NCBI GenBank assembly: GCA_947501555.1
Contig: CANMWG010000001.1
Location: forward strand, 62,001-126,000
Direction of reading: 5' to 3'
Length of the DNA: 64,000 nucleotides
Source of the DNA: an uncultured Paracoccaceae bacterium
Lineage (GTDB): Bacteria; Pseudomonadota; Alphaproteobacteria; Rhodobacterales; Rhodobacteraceae
Shown: one piece after another, positions 1 to 8,869 of the stretch
Layout of the letters: every line of letters starts with the position of its first letter
Numbering within the stretch: position 1 is the first letter of the stretch
Translations under genes and position numbers: made by a program
The notes under the pieces: generated by a model
The model's database searches: none
The model's input: only the letters and a program-made list of their open reading frames with translations
Told to the model about the DNA's origin: nothing

Positions 1-540
1 GATCAGGATCCCGGGAAGAATACCCGCGATGAACAAATCCCCAATCGATACATCGGCGATAGTTCCATAGATCACCATTGTTAGGCTGGGCGGAATGATC
101 AGCCCCAGAGCGCCAGAGGACGCAACAACGGCGCCCGCAAACGATGGGGCATACCCACGTTTCTTCATCGACGGGATCAAGATTGAACCGATTGCAGAGG
201 TCGTTGCTGGAGCAGAGCCACTAATTGCCCCAAAGAATGCAGAAGCCCCCGTCGACATTTGCGCCAGACCGCCAGGATACCGTCCAAGCGCCGAACCGGC
301 GAGCTTTACCAAACGTTCGGAGATTTGAGCCGCAGCCATGATATTTCCGGCCAGCAAAAATAGAGGAATAGCGAGGAACGGAAAGCTGTTCAGCCCATTA
401 AATAGTTTTTGCGGAATGATAAGAAGCGGGATCGGACTGGCGAAATGGATCGCCAAGACAGATGCGATCCCCAATGCAAAGGCGACGGGCACCCCCAAAA
501 GCAACAACCCAAACAGGGCAACAAACAGGATCTCGGTCAT
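1..540 (-). CDS. dctM: TRAP transporter large permease (DctM), C-terminus cut by window edge
   Basis: This is the N-terminal 180 residues of the large membrane subunit of a tripartite ATP-independent periplasmic transporter, which carries the Na+-driven transport path for a carboxylate-type solute. The reading frame starts at ATG 540 and runs off the left edge. It is very hydrophobic and shows the family signatures PLFLLAGNIM, SGSAPATTSAIGSI and GLIIPPSLTMVIYG of the DctM/SiaM family. The start overlaps the dctQ stop by four bases (ATGA), so the two are translationally coupled. About 250 C-terminal residues are outside the window. Confidence 0.93.
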   Translation of the reverse strand, partial: MTEILFVALFGLLLLGVPVAFALGIASVLAIHFASPIPLLIIPQKLFNGLNSFPFLAIPLFLLAGNIMAAAQISERLVKLAGSALGRYPGGLAQMSTGASAFFGAISGSAPATTSAIGSILIPSMKKRGYAPSFAGAVVASSGALGLIIPPSLTMVIYGTIADVSIGDLFIAGILPGILI

Positions 541-1010
541 GACTTCGATCCTTTCGCGAACTTTTGGATTTGCTGCTCACACAAAAATGCCAAGGCAATG
601 ATCGATCCAACGGGCATTGCCATGGTGATGTACCCTACTGGGATCCTCGCTGCGGGGGATGATTGCCGCATGGCACGCATTGCAAGATCGTGACCTTCGA
701 CAACGACAAGGCACAAGAAGGCTGCAAGCCCCAAAAAAATAACAAAGTCCGCGACGGTTCGCGCGCGTCCTGGAAGCTGCGTCAGAAGGATATCCATAGC
801 GATGTGATTGTTATGGCGAAATGCCACGGCCGCACCCAAAAAGACTGACCAAATCATCGCGTAAATGGACAACTCGCTGGCGGCGGCGAGTGAAAAATTG
901 AATATGAACCGGCTCGCGACTTGTGCGGTTACCAAGGCAAACACGGCAAAGAGGCATATGCCAGCCAGGTATTTGATCAGCGTTTCTAGCCAGTCGAAAA
1001 ATTTCATCAT
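537..1010 (-). CDS. dctQ: TRAP transporter small permease (DctQ)
   Basis: A 157-residue protein with four predicted membrane helices, the usual size and topology of the DctQ subunit, which braces the large permease in the inner membrane. The N-terminus (FFDWLETLIKYLAGICLF) and the segment MIWSVFLGAAVAFRHNNHI are typical of the family. It lies between dctP (48-base gap) and dctM (four-base overlap), giving the order P-Q-M in one minus-strand operon. The substrate cannot be read from this subunit. Confidence 0.92.
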   Translation of the reverse strand: MMKFFDWLETLIKYLAGICLFAVFALVTAQVASRFIFNFSLAAASELSIYAMIWSVFLGAAVAFRHNNHIAMDILLTQLPGRARTVADFVIFLGLAAFLCLVVVEGHDLAMRAMRQSSPAARIPVGYITMAMPVGSIIALAFLCEQQIQKFAKGSKS

Positions 1011-1058
1011 TCACCCATATGCTGGCCCGCACCCCAAAAAAAGTCCGGGCCATCTATT

Positions 1059-2036
1059 TTAGTCAGCAAGCGTTGTTTGGATTTCTTCAATAATGCTTGC
1101 GTCCAAAGTGCCTTTGAACATTTCGATCACCGGCGCTGTGGCCTCTTGGAAGGGGGCCACATCAACATCGTTGATCTGGTTGCCCAGCTGAGCAAGTTCA
1201 GCCCATTGTCCATCTTCAAGTTCATTGACCATTTCCAAATGGACGCCCGCCATTTCAGTCGCTGTTTCGAGCAAAACCGTCCGGTGCTCTTCGGACAATG
1301 AATCCAGTAGGGCTTCGTTCATGATCAGCGGAGAGCCAAGGTAGATGTGCGCCGTGCGCGTTGTATAGGCCTGAACTTCGTAGAATTTTTGGGTCAGGAT
1401 GTGCGCAGGCGGGTTCTCTTGCGCGTCTGCCGTGCCCAACTGCAATGCTGAGTAGAGTTCCCCGAATGAAATCACGACGGGGTTCGCACCCATCGCCTTA
1501 AAAGTTTCAACGAAAACTTCGCCTTCAGGGACGCGGATTTTCACACCTTCCAGATCAGCAGGGGATGTGATGGGTTGCTCGTTGTTGGTGATGTTACGCA
1601 GACCGCCCATCCACCAGCCGATGACAACGGCACCGGTGCCATCCATTTTGGCCTCGAGCTGATCACCAACTGGACCCTCAAGGACCTCGTGGACATCATC
1701 CAAAGACGAGAACAAGAAAGGCAGGTTGAGAATGCCCATGTCCGGGACCCAGTTAGAAAGGACGGTATCGGACACCAGGAAAATATCCTGCGTTCCAAGC
1801 ATCGTGCCTTCAACCGCTTCAAGCTGTTTGCCAAGCTGGTCTGCGGGGTAAACTTGAATGTCGATCTCTCCGTCTGTCCGTTCCCGGACAGTTTCAGCGA
1901 ACAGCTCAGAGATTGTCTGGTAATGGTGGGTTGGTGCGCCTGTATGTCCCAAACGTAGCGTGATCGTATCGGCGTGGGCGGTGGTCACAAGGGCAGACGA
2001 CAATGCGACAGCAGAAGCTGCAGAAAATAGTTTCAT
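1059..2036 (-). CDS. dctP: TRAP transporter periplasmic solute-binding protein (DctP)
   Basis: A 325-residue periplasmic binding protein with a Sec signal peptide of about 22 residues ending in AHA. The DctP fold is supported by LRLGHTGAPTHHYQ near the N-terminus, by KIRVPEG, which holds the arginine that normally salt-bridges a substrate carboxylate, and by the downstream segment ALQLGTADAQENP. It is the first gene of the operon and is divergent from the LysR gene at 2307, its likely regulator. The ligand is probably an organic or sugar acid; nothing in the sequence fixes it. Confidence 0.93.
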   Translation of the reverse strand: MKLFSAASAVALSSALVTTAHADTITLRLGHTGAPTHHYQTISELFAETVRERTDGEIDIQVYPADQLGKQLEAVEGTMLGTQDIFLVSDTVLSNWVPDMGILNLPFLFSSLDDVHEVLEGPVGDQLEAKMDGTGAVVIGWWMGGLRNITNNEQPITSPADLEGVKIRVPEGEVFVETFKAMGANPVVISFGELYSALQLGTADAQENPPAHILTQKFYEVQAYTTRTAHIYLGSPLIMNEALLDSLSEEHRTVLLETATEMAGVHLEMVNELEDGQWAELAQLGNQINDVDVAPFQEATAPVIEMFKGTLDASIIEEIQTTLAD

Positions 2037-2236
2037 TTTTGTTCCTCACTGTGAACGAGATTTGTTAGCGGCCATTGTTTGGCTCTGATTTTGCGGTCGA
2101 CACCGACCTTTCCCTTCGCTTACGAAAAGGGAGATCGAGCGGAGCTTTTGGCACTTTCCGTCACCGTGTCTCTGCTCTTGGGGTCAACTATGGCATTGCA
2201 ATTTTCCACCTAGGTAGCATTAACTTGCGAAGTGCG

Positions 2237-2255
2237 CGTTGCCAAATCGGCAACG
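2237..2255. promoter_or_regulatory. Candidate LysR operator between dctP and the lysR gene
   Basis: An inverted repeat CGTTGCC-N5-GGCAACG lies 52 bases before the LysR start and about 200 bases before dctP. It contains the classical LysR-type T-N11-A arrangement. It is the only strong dyad seen in this 270-base divergent intergenic region. Its role is inferred from position and symmetry. Confidence 0.45.
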
Positions 2256-2306
2256 GCAGTGTTGTGTTGGTGCATAATATATGAGCGGAAAATTAGAGGA
2301 ATTGCC

Positions 2307-3266
2307 GTGAATCTAAACGGGTTGAAGTATTTTCTTGAAGTCGCGAAGTGCAAATCCATCCGCCGCGCCGCTGAACGCCAACACATCGCGGCTTCCGCCA
2401 TCAGCAGGCAGATTTCGTCCTTGGAGCATGAACTGGATTGTATCCTTTTGGATCGGCGTTCCGACGGCGTTACTTTAACCGAAGCGGGAATGCGTTTGTG
2501 GAAACACGGCCTCAAGATCGAGGCACAGCTCCGCCTGGTTCAGTCAGACGTGGACGATCTGCGTGCGCTTCATCGCGGTGCCATACGGATCACAACAGTC
2601 GAAGGAATTACTGAGAACTTTTTGCCAGATGTTCTAACCGAATTTAATGATCTTTACCCCGACGTGGTTTTCGAAACCACGGTCGCCAGCCGCGATGAAA
2701 CGATTGATGCCTTGGATCGCTATGAAGCGGACCTTGGGTTCGTCTATGATTTTGCCAATCATCATGCGATCGAGACATTTGCTGATTATCACCAACCGCT
2801 ATTGCCTTTCGTTCCCAAAGGTCACGCGCTTGCGGATGGGCGAGAAGTGGGATTGGCCGCTGTATTGGAGTATGACCATGTCTTGCCGGACGACAGCTTT
2901 GGCATCAGTCAGTTAATCAAGCGCGTTGCAAGGAAGGAAAACGCGAGGGTTGCACCGCGCACCATAGGCAACAGCCTCCAATTTTTGCGCGGTTACGCGA
3001 TACGCAATAACGCTGTATTTTTTGTTCCTGTTCAGGCGGTTTTCACGGAGGTCACTCAAAGCTCTATGATACCCGTGAACTTATTGTGTCCGGCATTTGA
3101 CCACCGCCGGCTGTCGATTGCGCGGCGTCGGCAAAGATCTCTTTCACCGGCGACGGCGCTTTTTGCAAAGTTCGCAGAGGAGCGTTTTAAAGAGTGGGAG
3201 GACCGCGATGCCGCGGCCCTTAGTACTGCCCGCAAAAAATGGTGGACGCGCGGCGAGAGCGACTAG
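2307..3266 (+). CDS. LysR-family transcriptional regulator
   Basis: A 319-residue regulator with an N-terminal winged helix-turn-helix (FLEVAKCKSIRRAAERQH, then SAISRQISSLEHELD) and a C-terminal periplasmic-binding-protein-like effector domain. A GTG at 2307 is chosen as start because AGAGGA precedes it by six bases and the family normally begins just before the LKYFLEVA motif; an in-frame ATG at 2232 would add an implausible Cys/Trp-rich leader. It is divergent from the TRAP operon and so probably controls it in response to the imported compound or a metabolite. Its stop overlaps the convergent RidA stop by three bases. Confidence 0.9.
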   Translation: MNLNGLKYFLEVAKCKSIRRAAERQHIAASAISRQISSLEHELDCILLDRRSDGVTLTEAGMRLWKHGLKIEAQLRLVQSDVDDLRALHRGAIRITTVEGITENFLPDVLTEFNDLYPDVVFETTVASRDETIDALDRYEADLGFVYDFANHHAIETFADYHQPLLPFVPKGHALADGREVGLAAVLEYDHVLPDDSFGISQLIKRVARKENARVAPRTIGNSLQFLRGYAIRNNAVFFVPVQAVFTEVTQSSMIPVNLLCPAFDHRRLSIARRRQRSLSPATALFAKFAEERFKEWEDRDAAALSTARKKWWTRGESD

Positions 3267-3757
3267 GCTTTCAAAAGCACCGTCATCTCTGCTTCGATGG
3301 GCGCATCCAAACCCAATTCGTTCTGGAACAGTGCAGCCCGCGCATGTTTGCCGCGCTCTTCTCCAAACAGATCGACATAAAGGTCCGAGGCTCCATTCAA
3401 CACCAAATGCGCTTCGGTAAAACCTGGCGCGGAATTGACATACCCAACCATTTTCACGATCCGTTCAATCCGGTCGAGATCACCAATCACCTTCTTCATT
3501 AAGGCAAGGTGGTTCAGCGCCATCAACTTGGCGGATTCATATCCTTGTGCGATGCTGAGCGCGCCACCCAGCTTTCCCTTGATCGGCATGATGTCGTTGT
3601 CGTTCTCGTCGCGGATGGTCCCCAAGGTTCCCGACACATACAGCATTTGACCCACCTGAACAGCTGGCAGGTAGTTTCCGATAGGGCGGGGCGGCGGTGG
3701 CAACTTGTGCCCAAGTTCGATGAGTTTACGCTCAATTGCGCCGGTGGTTTCGGTCAT
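3263..3757 (-). CDS. RidA/YjgF-family protein
   Basis: A 164-residue member of the YjgF/YER057c/UK114 fold, whose characterised members hydrolyse reactive enamine/imine intermediates. Seen are GQMLYVSGTLG in the N-terminal half and the C-terminal GKHARAALFQNELGLDAPIE block with the arginine usually at the trimer-interface active site. It is longer than archetypal RidA (about 128 residues), as in the subfamily with an extended N-terminus (IERKLIELGHKLPPPPRP). It converges on the LysR gene and may act with the TRAP system in using an amino compound, but that is inference. Confidence 0.88.
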   Translation of the reverse strand: MTETTGAIERKLIELGHKLPPPPRPIGNYLPAVQVGQMLYVSGTLGTIRDENDNDIMPIKGKLGGALSIAQGYESAKLMALNHLALMKKVIGDLDRIERIVKMVGYVNSAPGFTEAHLVLNGASDLYVDLFGEERGKHARAALFQNELGLDAPIEAEMTVLLKA

Positions 3758-3766
3758 TGGTCTTCC

Positions 3767-4066
3767 TCATTTGGCGATTTTTGCGTCAAACGTAGGGTCA
3801 TGGTTTAGTCGCGGGAAGAAGCCATCTGGCAGGGGTGCGTTGCCGATACAGCAACGCAGGATGCTATTTCTGTTTAGCTTGCAAAGCTTTGGCGTGAACA
3901 CAGCGGGCGTTAAGCACTGTGCCTTTGTCTGATCCCGAATGTGCGCGACATTGTGTGCCATCAGCATGGAACCCTCCATCCAGCTGTCTCGCCGCTCCTT
4001 CTCCCATTCCAAAAAATTCGCGTTGCTGAAGTTATCCGCTGCGGTCTGCGTCGCCGTGATCGCCAA
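3767..4066 (-). pseudogene. 5'-truncated small lipoprotein-like gene
   Basis: The open frame has no ATG or GTG. The only usual start is a TTG at 4066, inside a hydrophobic stretch. Read further upstream, the frame gives LALTAIAGCLAITATQTAAD, which resembles a signal peptide with a lipobox-like AGC, but the initiator region is replaced by transposon-derived DNA. The rest (FLEWEKERRDSWMEGS, then AQCLTP) is a small secreted-protein type I do not recognise. The simplest reading is a gene whose 5' end was lost to the mobile element next to it. Expression is doubtful. Confidence 0.4.
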
Positions 4067-4089
4067 ACATCCTGCAATTGCTGTCAGCG

Positions 4090-4329
4090 CTAGGCATTCA
4101 CGCCAGTCAATATTTGCAAGAATTCTTGTGGATAATAACGGCGTATAGCGTTCAACCGGTTGAAGCAGAATAGAAATTCATCAAGACTCGTAGAGGGCGG
4201 ACCTCCCACACACACGGGTCGGCCCACCCTAAGCCTTTGATCCAATGAGGAGTTACTCGTGATGAACCGGAATACGCCAATAGGGTTCATTTCAAGCAAC
4301 TTCGGCAGGAGATCATTCTGCATGCTCAT
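4090..4329 (-). pseudogene. Transposase tail fragment downstream of IS3 OrfA
   Basis: This continues the OrfA reading frame beyond its amber codon. The first ten residues (MSMQNDLLPK) still match the usual OrfA helix, after which similarity ends. Near the 3' end, SLDEFLFCFNRLNA recalls the C-terminal xLDEFxFxFNR motif of ISXO2/IS1595-type transposases. It is best read as a hybrid of insertion-sequence debris rather than a working gene. The second identification is weak. Confidence 0.35.
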
Positions 4330-4335
4330 CTCGGC

Positions 4336-4545
4336 CTACATCTTCTTCAGCCTGCGGTTCTGTTCAGCCATGTCCTTCATCTCAGCAATCAAGGACGCAC
4401 CCATCCCGCCAAACTTGGACCGCCATTTGTAAAAGCTGGCGCTGCTTATTCCATGTTCCCGGCAAATCTCCGAGACGGGCGTACCACCCTCCGCCTGCTT
4501 CAGCATGGCTATAATCTGTGCGTCGCTAAATCGTCCATTCTTCAT
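4336..4545 (-). pseudogene. IS3-family transposase OrfA remnant with in-frame amber stop
   Basis: Sixty-nine residues from ATG 4545 encode the helix-turn-helix half of an IS3-family OrfA (FSDAQIIAMLKQAEGG, then ICREHGISSASFYKWRSKFGG and the start of the leucine-zipper region EQNRRLKKM). In intact relatives an aromatic codon follows KKM; here it is TAG at 4338-4336, and the frame resumes with AEMSMQNDLL. No OrfB (DDE catalytic domain) is present, so the element is dead. Its left end lies near 4610 inside the mobC-like gene. Confidence 0.75.
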
Positions 4546-5014
4546 CGTAAATCTCATCAGATATCTTGCCGAGAAAATCCCACTTTTGAACACAACTAAT
4601 TTTAGGGGGGCTACCCCACGATCCAAGCGCGCGCAGGAGTTCACCCCGCATGGCAGCAATATCGGCGCAAGCCTCTCGCAATTCGGCTTCGATTTCAGGA
4701 TGAACAGGCAGAGTTCCGGTATTTACGGCCCGCGCAAGCTGGTTGAGGTTGTTGGATAAGGGCGAACCGCCCAAAGACGCCAAAACCCGCCCCAAAGCCT
4801 CGTGATCGGCCACAGGGTTAGTGTTCCGGCGGCGAACCTTGGTCAGATCGCCATCGAACAGAACAGCCTTGATACACGCGCCCAAAGGCGCGCCATTGGC
4901 GGCTTCTTCCAGCTTCGCACGTTCCTTAAAGGTCAAACGAAGCGAAAACGGCGCTCCTCGCTTCTTGAGGGCGCCTTTGGATAACTTATTGAATTTATGG
5001 TGTGAATGTGTCAT
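4526..5014 (-). pseudogene. MobC-like plasmid mobilisation protein, 3' end replaced by IS3 end
   Basis: From ATG 5014 the protein has a basic N-terminus (KLSKGALKKRGAPFSLRLT), a ribbon-helix-helix-like segment and the MobC/relaxosome signature LSNNLNQLARAVNTG followed by IEAELREACADIAAMRGELL. MobC proteins help the relaxase open plasmid DNA at oriT. From roughly residue 132 the frame reads into the terminal sequence of the IS3 element, so the tail is foreign, and no relaxase gene follows. An in-frame start at 5080 would only add an unlikely leader. This is a relic of a mobilisable plasmid or integrated element. Confidence 0.7.
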
Positions 5015-5698
5015 CCCCGCACCTCTGATCGTTAAGATCAGTCGATGCGAAATGGGGTTCCCATTCTGGCAAGGTGTCAAATTGAGAGTTCAAACTTTCT
5101 CTCTCTAGCTGCACCATCCTTTCTTGTATCTTTTCAAAATGCTGCGGCTTTTTGAGGCATGTTAGAGGCCTCGGTTATGTACTGAGTTTACGTATATGGC
5201 GGTTAGTATGGCCAGTCCCGCCAAGTCGAAACACGGCGTCTACTGTGACGTAGTCTAGGTTTTAAAAGAGTTTGTGTCGCGCGTTACCGCAAATGTGTCG
5301 ACCAAACCATCAGCCAAGCGAGCTGCCCACCTGTGCCAAACGGAGTCGAAAACATGTTAATCCTGCCGCAACAATGCCCAGAAATATCATGATTGTTTCC
5401 TGATTGTGCCCCGCTTTCGGCAAATTGGCCCCATATTAGGGCAGCATGGGATTGATAGACTTTCATAGGCACATCCAAAGGCGCGCGCTGCAAAAGCAGC
5501 CCAAAGGCGTTTCGACTGCTGATTTATGTCTGTCAATTTCGATCCGGGCTACGACGCTGTCCATGTCCGTCAATCGACCTGCGGTTGCTGCAAATGATGT
5601 GACGCTGTCAAGCATCGAACTGCAATTCACGCACCGCTAAACCCCCATGCACGGGGTGATCTAAAGTTTCCAAGCATGTTGTGCGAATGCAAAAAAAC
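5015..5698. other. Gene-free stretch upstream of mobC-like gene
   Basis: About 680 bases hold no convincing coding region; short frames such as 5446-5640 (+) and 5284-5493 (-) lack recognisable content. In a mobilisable element the oriT would lie upstream of mobC, that is here. A weak inverted repeat GAGGC/GCCTC occurs at about 5153-5171, but no known nic motif was recognised. Close to 5641-5657 an ACCCC/GGGGT hairpin could terminate the Slam-like gene on the minus strand. Confidence 0.4.
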
Positions 5699-7048
5699 TT
5701 AGAACGAAGAACTCAGCGTAAAACCTACCGAAAATGTATCGCGTTGGAAACGGGTTATATTGCTATCTGCTGTGCTGGCCGTAATCGCGAGGCCAGGTAC
5801 AAACCCCGCAACCTCAATGTCTGGAAAGCCGACATTCGCGCCAAGCGTGTAGGTCGTATCCTCGCGGCCTCCCTCAACCTCGAATATCTCGAAATATCGT
5901 TGGTAGTCGGCCCATTTCACGGCGGCATTTACAGCCAAGGTGACCGGTCCAATAGGTTCGGCCCATTGATAGGACAGGCGCAAGCTCTGTTCTTCATAGG
6001 TCTGATTGGCCGAAACACTGCTGTCGCTACTCAGGTATGTGACACCACCACCAACGCGGTTACCACTGGCTAACGTATAGGTCAGGCCTGCGTCTAATAT
6101 GCCGCGGCGCACCTCATCAATGCTGGCTGAAACATAGTTCTGAAACTCTCGGTTCGCGCTCAGTTGCACCCGGACCGTGTCTGTTGGGTTGAACACACGG
6201 GCGAGGCTGAGCCGATTGTAGGCGTAATAGGGGGCGCCGCCAAAATCGAACTGGCCTGTTGCGATCGCGGTCTGCCAAATGCCATTTTCTACTGCTTGCA
6301 GAAACGTGACACTGGCCTCTGACAATGAGCTGCCAAAATCTGAGCCGCGCAATGTGCCGCCGATATCCTCTTCGCCCTCGCGTTCAAGCCAGACCCACGA
6401 CGGCTGATACCGTGCGCTGGCGGTAACACGAGTACGCGGAGAGATATCAAAGCGATAAGCAGTGCGTAGGTTTAAACTGGTGCGCACGCCGGCCAAGGCC
6501 TGCGCGGATTCCGACAAGGTGCCACCTGTCGATGTCTCTTCTTCATTCGACCCACCATTCACATTGCTGGACGGGACAATAGACAAGCCAATGCTCGGGG
6601 ACCAAGGATTGCGGCGGTCCACGACGCGGGCATCGGCGATGGTGCGATTGCGCTCCTGCTCATTGGGGGCATCAAGCAAGGCCACACGCAACCAGATCGA
6701 CGACAGCGTAAACCACTCGCCATTGGCGGCGGCCAAGGCGGTGACACGGGCGGCCTCATATTGCTGATCATCCGTCACCGACAGGCGCCATGCACGGGCA
6801 CCGGCACGCCAGCCCGTTTCCGGATCTCCGACCTGTGGCGCCACGACAGCGCGCACAATCAGGGCGGTACGATCATCCGGGTCGACCTCCAAAAACTTGT
6901 CCGTCAGCTCCATGGCCAGAGCAAACTCACCAGCAGACATGGCACGCACAGCCAATTGACGGGCATCATCAAGGGACACCTCAATCTCTTGGGCTGGAAC
7001 TTGGGCGGCCATCAAACAGGACAGCAAGGCCAACACATAAATCTTCAT
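5699..7048 (-). CDS. Slam-like outer-membrane protein (TPR plus DUF560-type barrel)
   Basis: A 449-residue protein with a signal peptide ending in VPAQ (about 19 residues), a helical TPR-like region (residues ~22-130, SAGEFALAMELTDKFLEVDPDD), then alternating aromatic/polar strands to a terminal phenylalanine (TFSVGFTLSSSF), as expected of an outer-membrane barrel. Size and layout match surface lipoprotein assembly modifiers, which move lipoproteins across the outer membrane; TASTADSNITRFQRD resembles their last strands. ATG 7048 follows GGGAACGAA; an ATG at 7063 is also possible. No substrate gene is adjacent, but a barrel-like lipoprotein is encoded at 17381. The assignment is by architecture. 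Confidence 0.65.
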   Translation of the reverse strand: MKIYVLALLSCLMAAQVPAQEIEVSLDDARQLAVRAMSAGEFALAMELTDKFLEVDPDDRTALIVRAVVAPQVGDPETGWRAGARAWRLSVTDDQQYEAARVTALAAANGEWFTLSSIWLRVALLDAPNEQERNRTIADARVVDRRNPWSPSIGLSIVPSSNVNGGSNEEETSTGGTLSESAQALAGVRTSLNLRTAYRFDISPRTRVTASARYQPSWVWLEREGEEDIGGTLRGSDFGSSLSEASVTFLQAVENGIWQTAIATGQFDFGGAPYYAYNRLSLARVFNPTDTVRVQLSANREFQNYVSASIDEVRRGILDAGLTYTLASGNRVGGGVTYLSSDSSVSANQTYEEQSLRLSYQWAEPIGPVTLAVNAAVKWADYQRYFEIFEVEGGREDTTYTLGANVGFPDIEVAGFVPGLAITASTADSNITRFQRDTFSVGFTLSSSF

Positions 7049-7202
7049 TTCGTTCCCTGCCATCAACGTCGGGTCATTATCGCGCAACGCTCTATCACAA
7101 TCCAAGTGACATACCAGTGGAACGGCAGATTCCCGCGAAGGCTTTGCCTGACCGCACCATCCTCTATAGTGCGCGAACCGAATCCAAATTGCCCGAAATA
7201 AG

Positions 7203-8123
7203 ATGCCGGAGACGCACATGCCCATCACCCCCGAACAACAGGCCGAAATCGACGAACTGCGCAGCCACGCCCAGCCCACACTGCGGGCGGTCGCACCGGG
7301 GATGGAAGACCATCTGTACAAAGCCTATGACGTGCTCGACCACGGGTTGATCCGGGTGATCGATTATATGGGCGATGACGCTGCAATCTGTCAGGCCGCC
7401 CGCGTCAGCTACGGCAAAGGCACCAAATCGGTATCGAACGACGCAGGGCTGATCCGCTACCTGATGCGGCACTGGCACTCGACCCCGTTTGAGATGTGCG
7501 AGATCAAACTGCACGTCAAACTGCCCGTCTTCGTAGCCCGGCAATGGATCCGGCACCGGACCGCGAATGTGAACGAATATTCGGCCCGCTACTCGATCCT
7601 CGACCGGGAATTCTACATCCCCGAACCCGACAAACTCGCCGCCCAATCTGTGATCAACAACCAAGGCCGGGGTGAGGCACTGACGGGCGAAGAAGCCGCT
7701 CGCGTGTTGGAATACCTCAAAGGGGATGCGGCGCGCTGCTACGACCACTACGCCGAGATGATCTCGGATGAAGGCCAACAGGGCCTCGCCCGCGAACTCG
7801 CCCGCATGAACCTGCCTGCAAACATCTACACGCAATGGTACTGGAAGGTCGACCTGCACAACTTGTTCCACTTCCTGCGACTGCGGGCGGACAGCCACGC
7901 GCAATACGAAATCCGGGTCTATGCGGACGCCATCTGCAAAGTGGTGGCCGACTGGGTGCCCGCCGCCTATGGGGCGTTCGAGGACTACCGGATGGGTGGC
8001 GCGACACTCTCCGGCAAAGCATTGGACTGCCTGCGGCGGATGCTGAAGGGCGAAGAGGTGACGCAAGAGACGTCGGGCATGTCCAAGGGGGAATGGCGGG
8101 AGTTTGAGGGGGTTATTGGGTGA
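7203..8123 (+). CDS. thyX: Flavin-dependent thymidylate synthase ThyX
   Basis: This enzyme methylates dUMP to dTMP using FAD, NADPH and methylenetetrahydrofolate. The 306-residue protein carries the ThyX signature as [15 protein letters not shown] (from R117), the preceding HWHSTPFE block and the C-terminal [19 protein letters not shown] nucleotide-binding region. Both ATG 7203 and ATG 7218 are possible starts. It stands divergent from the Slam-like gene and its stop overlaps the GTG of the next gene by four bases, so the downstream membrane protein may be co-translated. No thyA lies in this window. Confidence 0.95.
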   Translation: MPETHMPITPEQQAEIDELRSHAQPTLRAVAPGMEDHLYKAYDVLDHGLIRVIDYMGDDAAICQAARVSYGKGTKSVSNDAGLIRYLMRHWHSTPFEMCEIKLHVKLPVFVARQWIRHRTANVNEYSARYSILDREFYIPEPDKLAAQSVINNQGRGEALTGEEAARVLEYLKGDAARCYDHYAEMISDEGQQGLARELARMNLPANIYTQWYWKVDLHNLFHFLRLRADSHAQYEIRVYADAICKVVADWVPAAYGAFEDYRMGGATLSGKALDCLRRMLKGEEVTQETSGMSKGEWREFEGVIG

Positions 8124-8740
8124 GTTGGCTTGAATTTTTTTCGATTATTTTGCCTCCAAGCTTCTGGCCGATTTCCATCGCTATTCTGGGAGTGGCGCTA
8201 GGCCCAAAGTTAGTCAAAGAACTACCTAGGCTGCGTAAGTTGGGCCCTTCTGGGTTGGAACTTTTTCCGCATGAGGGCGGGCAAGAGAAAATTGCAGATA
8301 GTGTCAGTGGTGGTCTTGAGATCAACAAGATAGGTTCTTTGAGCGACCCTGTAGCCATTGACGTCGAGAAAGAAATAAAAGACGGCCTCGCTGCCTTGCC
8401 TGCGGAAGAGCGTGAAGAACGTTTGGTGCGATCTTTGACTCATTCGCAAATGTTTCGTTCATTCTCTTTGGCGTATGCGGATATTTTTGGCAGCCAAATC
8501 CGAGCGCTTGAAAAACTTAATGCCAGAGACCTATCGAGAGATGATGCGAGCCAGCTATTTTCTGAGCTGCAAAGAGAAAAACCAGTGTTTCGGGATTGGA
8601 CATTAGAGAGTTACCTGGGTTTTCTATTTCATTGGAAATTCATTTCTAATGAGAATGGTTTCTATGTAATTACTCAGACCGGTAAGAATTTCTTGTTATT
8701 TTTGACAACAATGAGGCTCTCGAAGGACCGCTTACATTAA
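8120..8740 (+). CDS. Membrane-anchored protein of unknown function
   Basis: A 206-residue protein starting at a GTG that overlaps the thyX stop. Residues about 5-28 form one membrane helix ([15 protein letters not shown]); the rest is charged and soluble, ending in [30 protein letters not shown], which could be a winged-helix-like fold. I do not recognise a family. Base composition is visibly more AT-rich than thyX before it, suggesting later acquisition. It is followed at once by the palindrome-rich REP region. Confidence 0.65.
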   Translation: MSWLEFFSIILPPSFWPISIAILGVALGPKLVKELPRLRKLGPSGLELFPHEGGQEKIADSVSGGLEINKIGSLSDPVAIDVEKEIKDGLAALPAEEREERLVRSLTHSQMFRSFSLAYADIFGSQIRALEKLNARDLSRDDASQLFSELQREKPVFRDWTLESYLGFLFHWKFISNENGFYVITQTGKNFLLFLTTMRLSKDRLH

Positions 8741-8774
8741 TGGCCCCAACTTAGGTTGAACTTCGTACAGAACT

Positions 8775-8844
8775 CTGCCCGGCATCGCCGGGCAGCGCCC
8801 GGACCTCCCCCATGGGGAGGGCGCTTCGCACCCACCCCGAGGTC
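8775..8844. repeat. Nested hairpins downstream of the 8120 gene
   Basis: Three inverted repeats stand in series: a perfect CTGCCCGGC/GCCGGGCAG hairpin (8775-8795), a CCTCCCC/GGGGAGG hairpin (8804-8820), and an outer GGACCTC (8801-8807) with GAGGTCC (8838-8844). No clear T-tract follows, so this looks like repetitive extragenic DNA or an mRNA-end stabiliser more than a simple terminator. Confidence 0.6.
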
Positions 8845-8869
8845 CGAACGATGCCCTGATATTGCACCC

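Noticed and set aside
5446..5640. Plus-strand frame of 64 codons in the gap before the Slam-like gene
   Set aside because: No motif, poor ribosome-binding site, composition like shadow frames.
5015..5698. Definite oriT upstream of the mobC-like gene
   Set aside because: Only a weak inverted repeat and no recognised nic sequence; kept as a possibility in the gap entry.
7164..8066. 300-codon minus-strand frame opposite thyX
   Set aside because: Antisense shadow of a high-GC gene; thyX on the plus strand has all family motifs.
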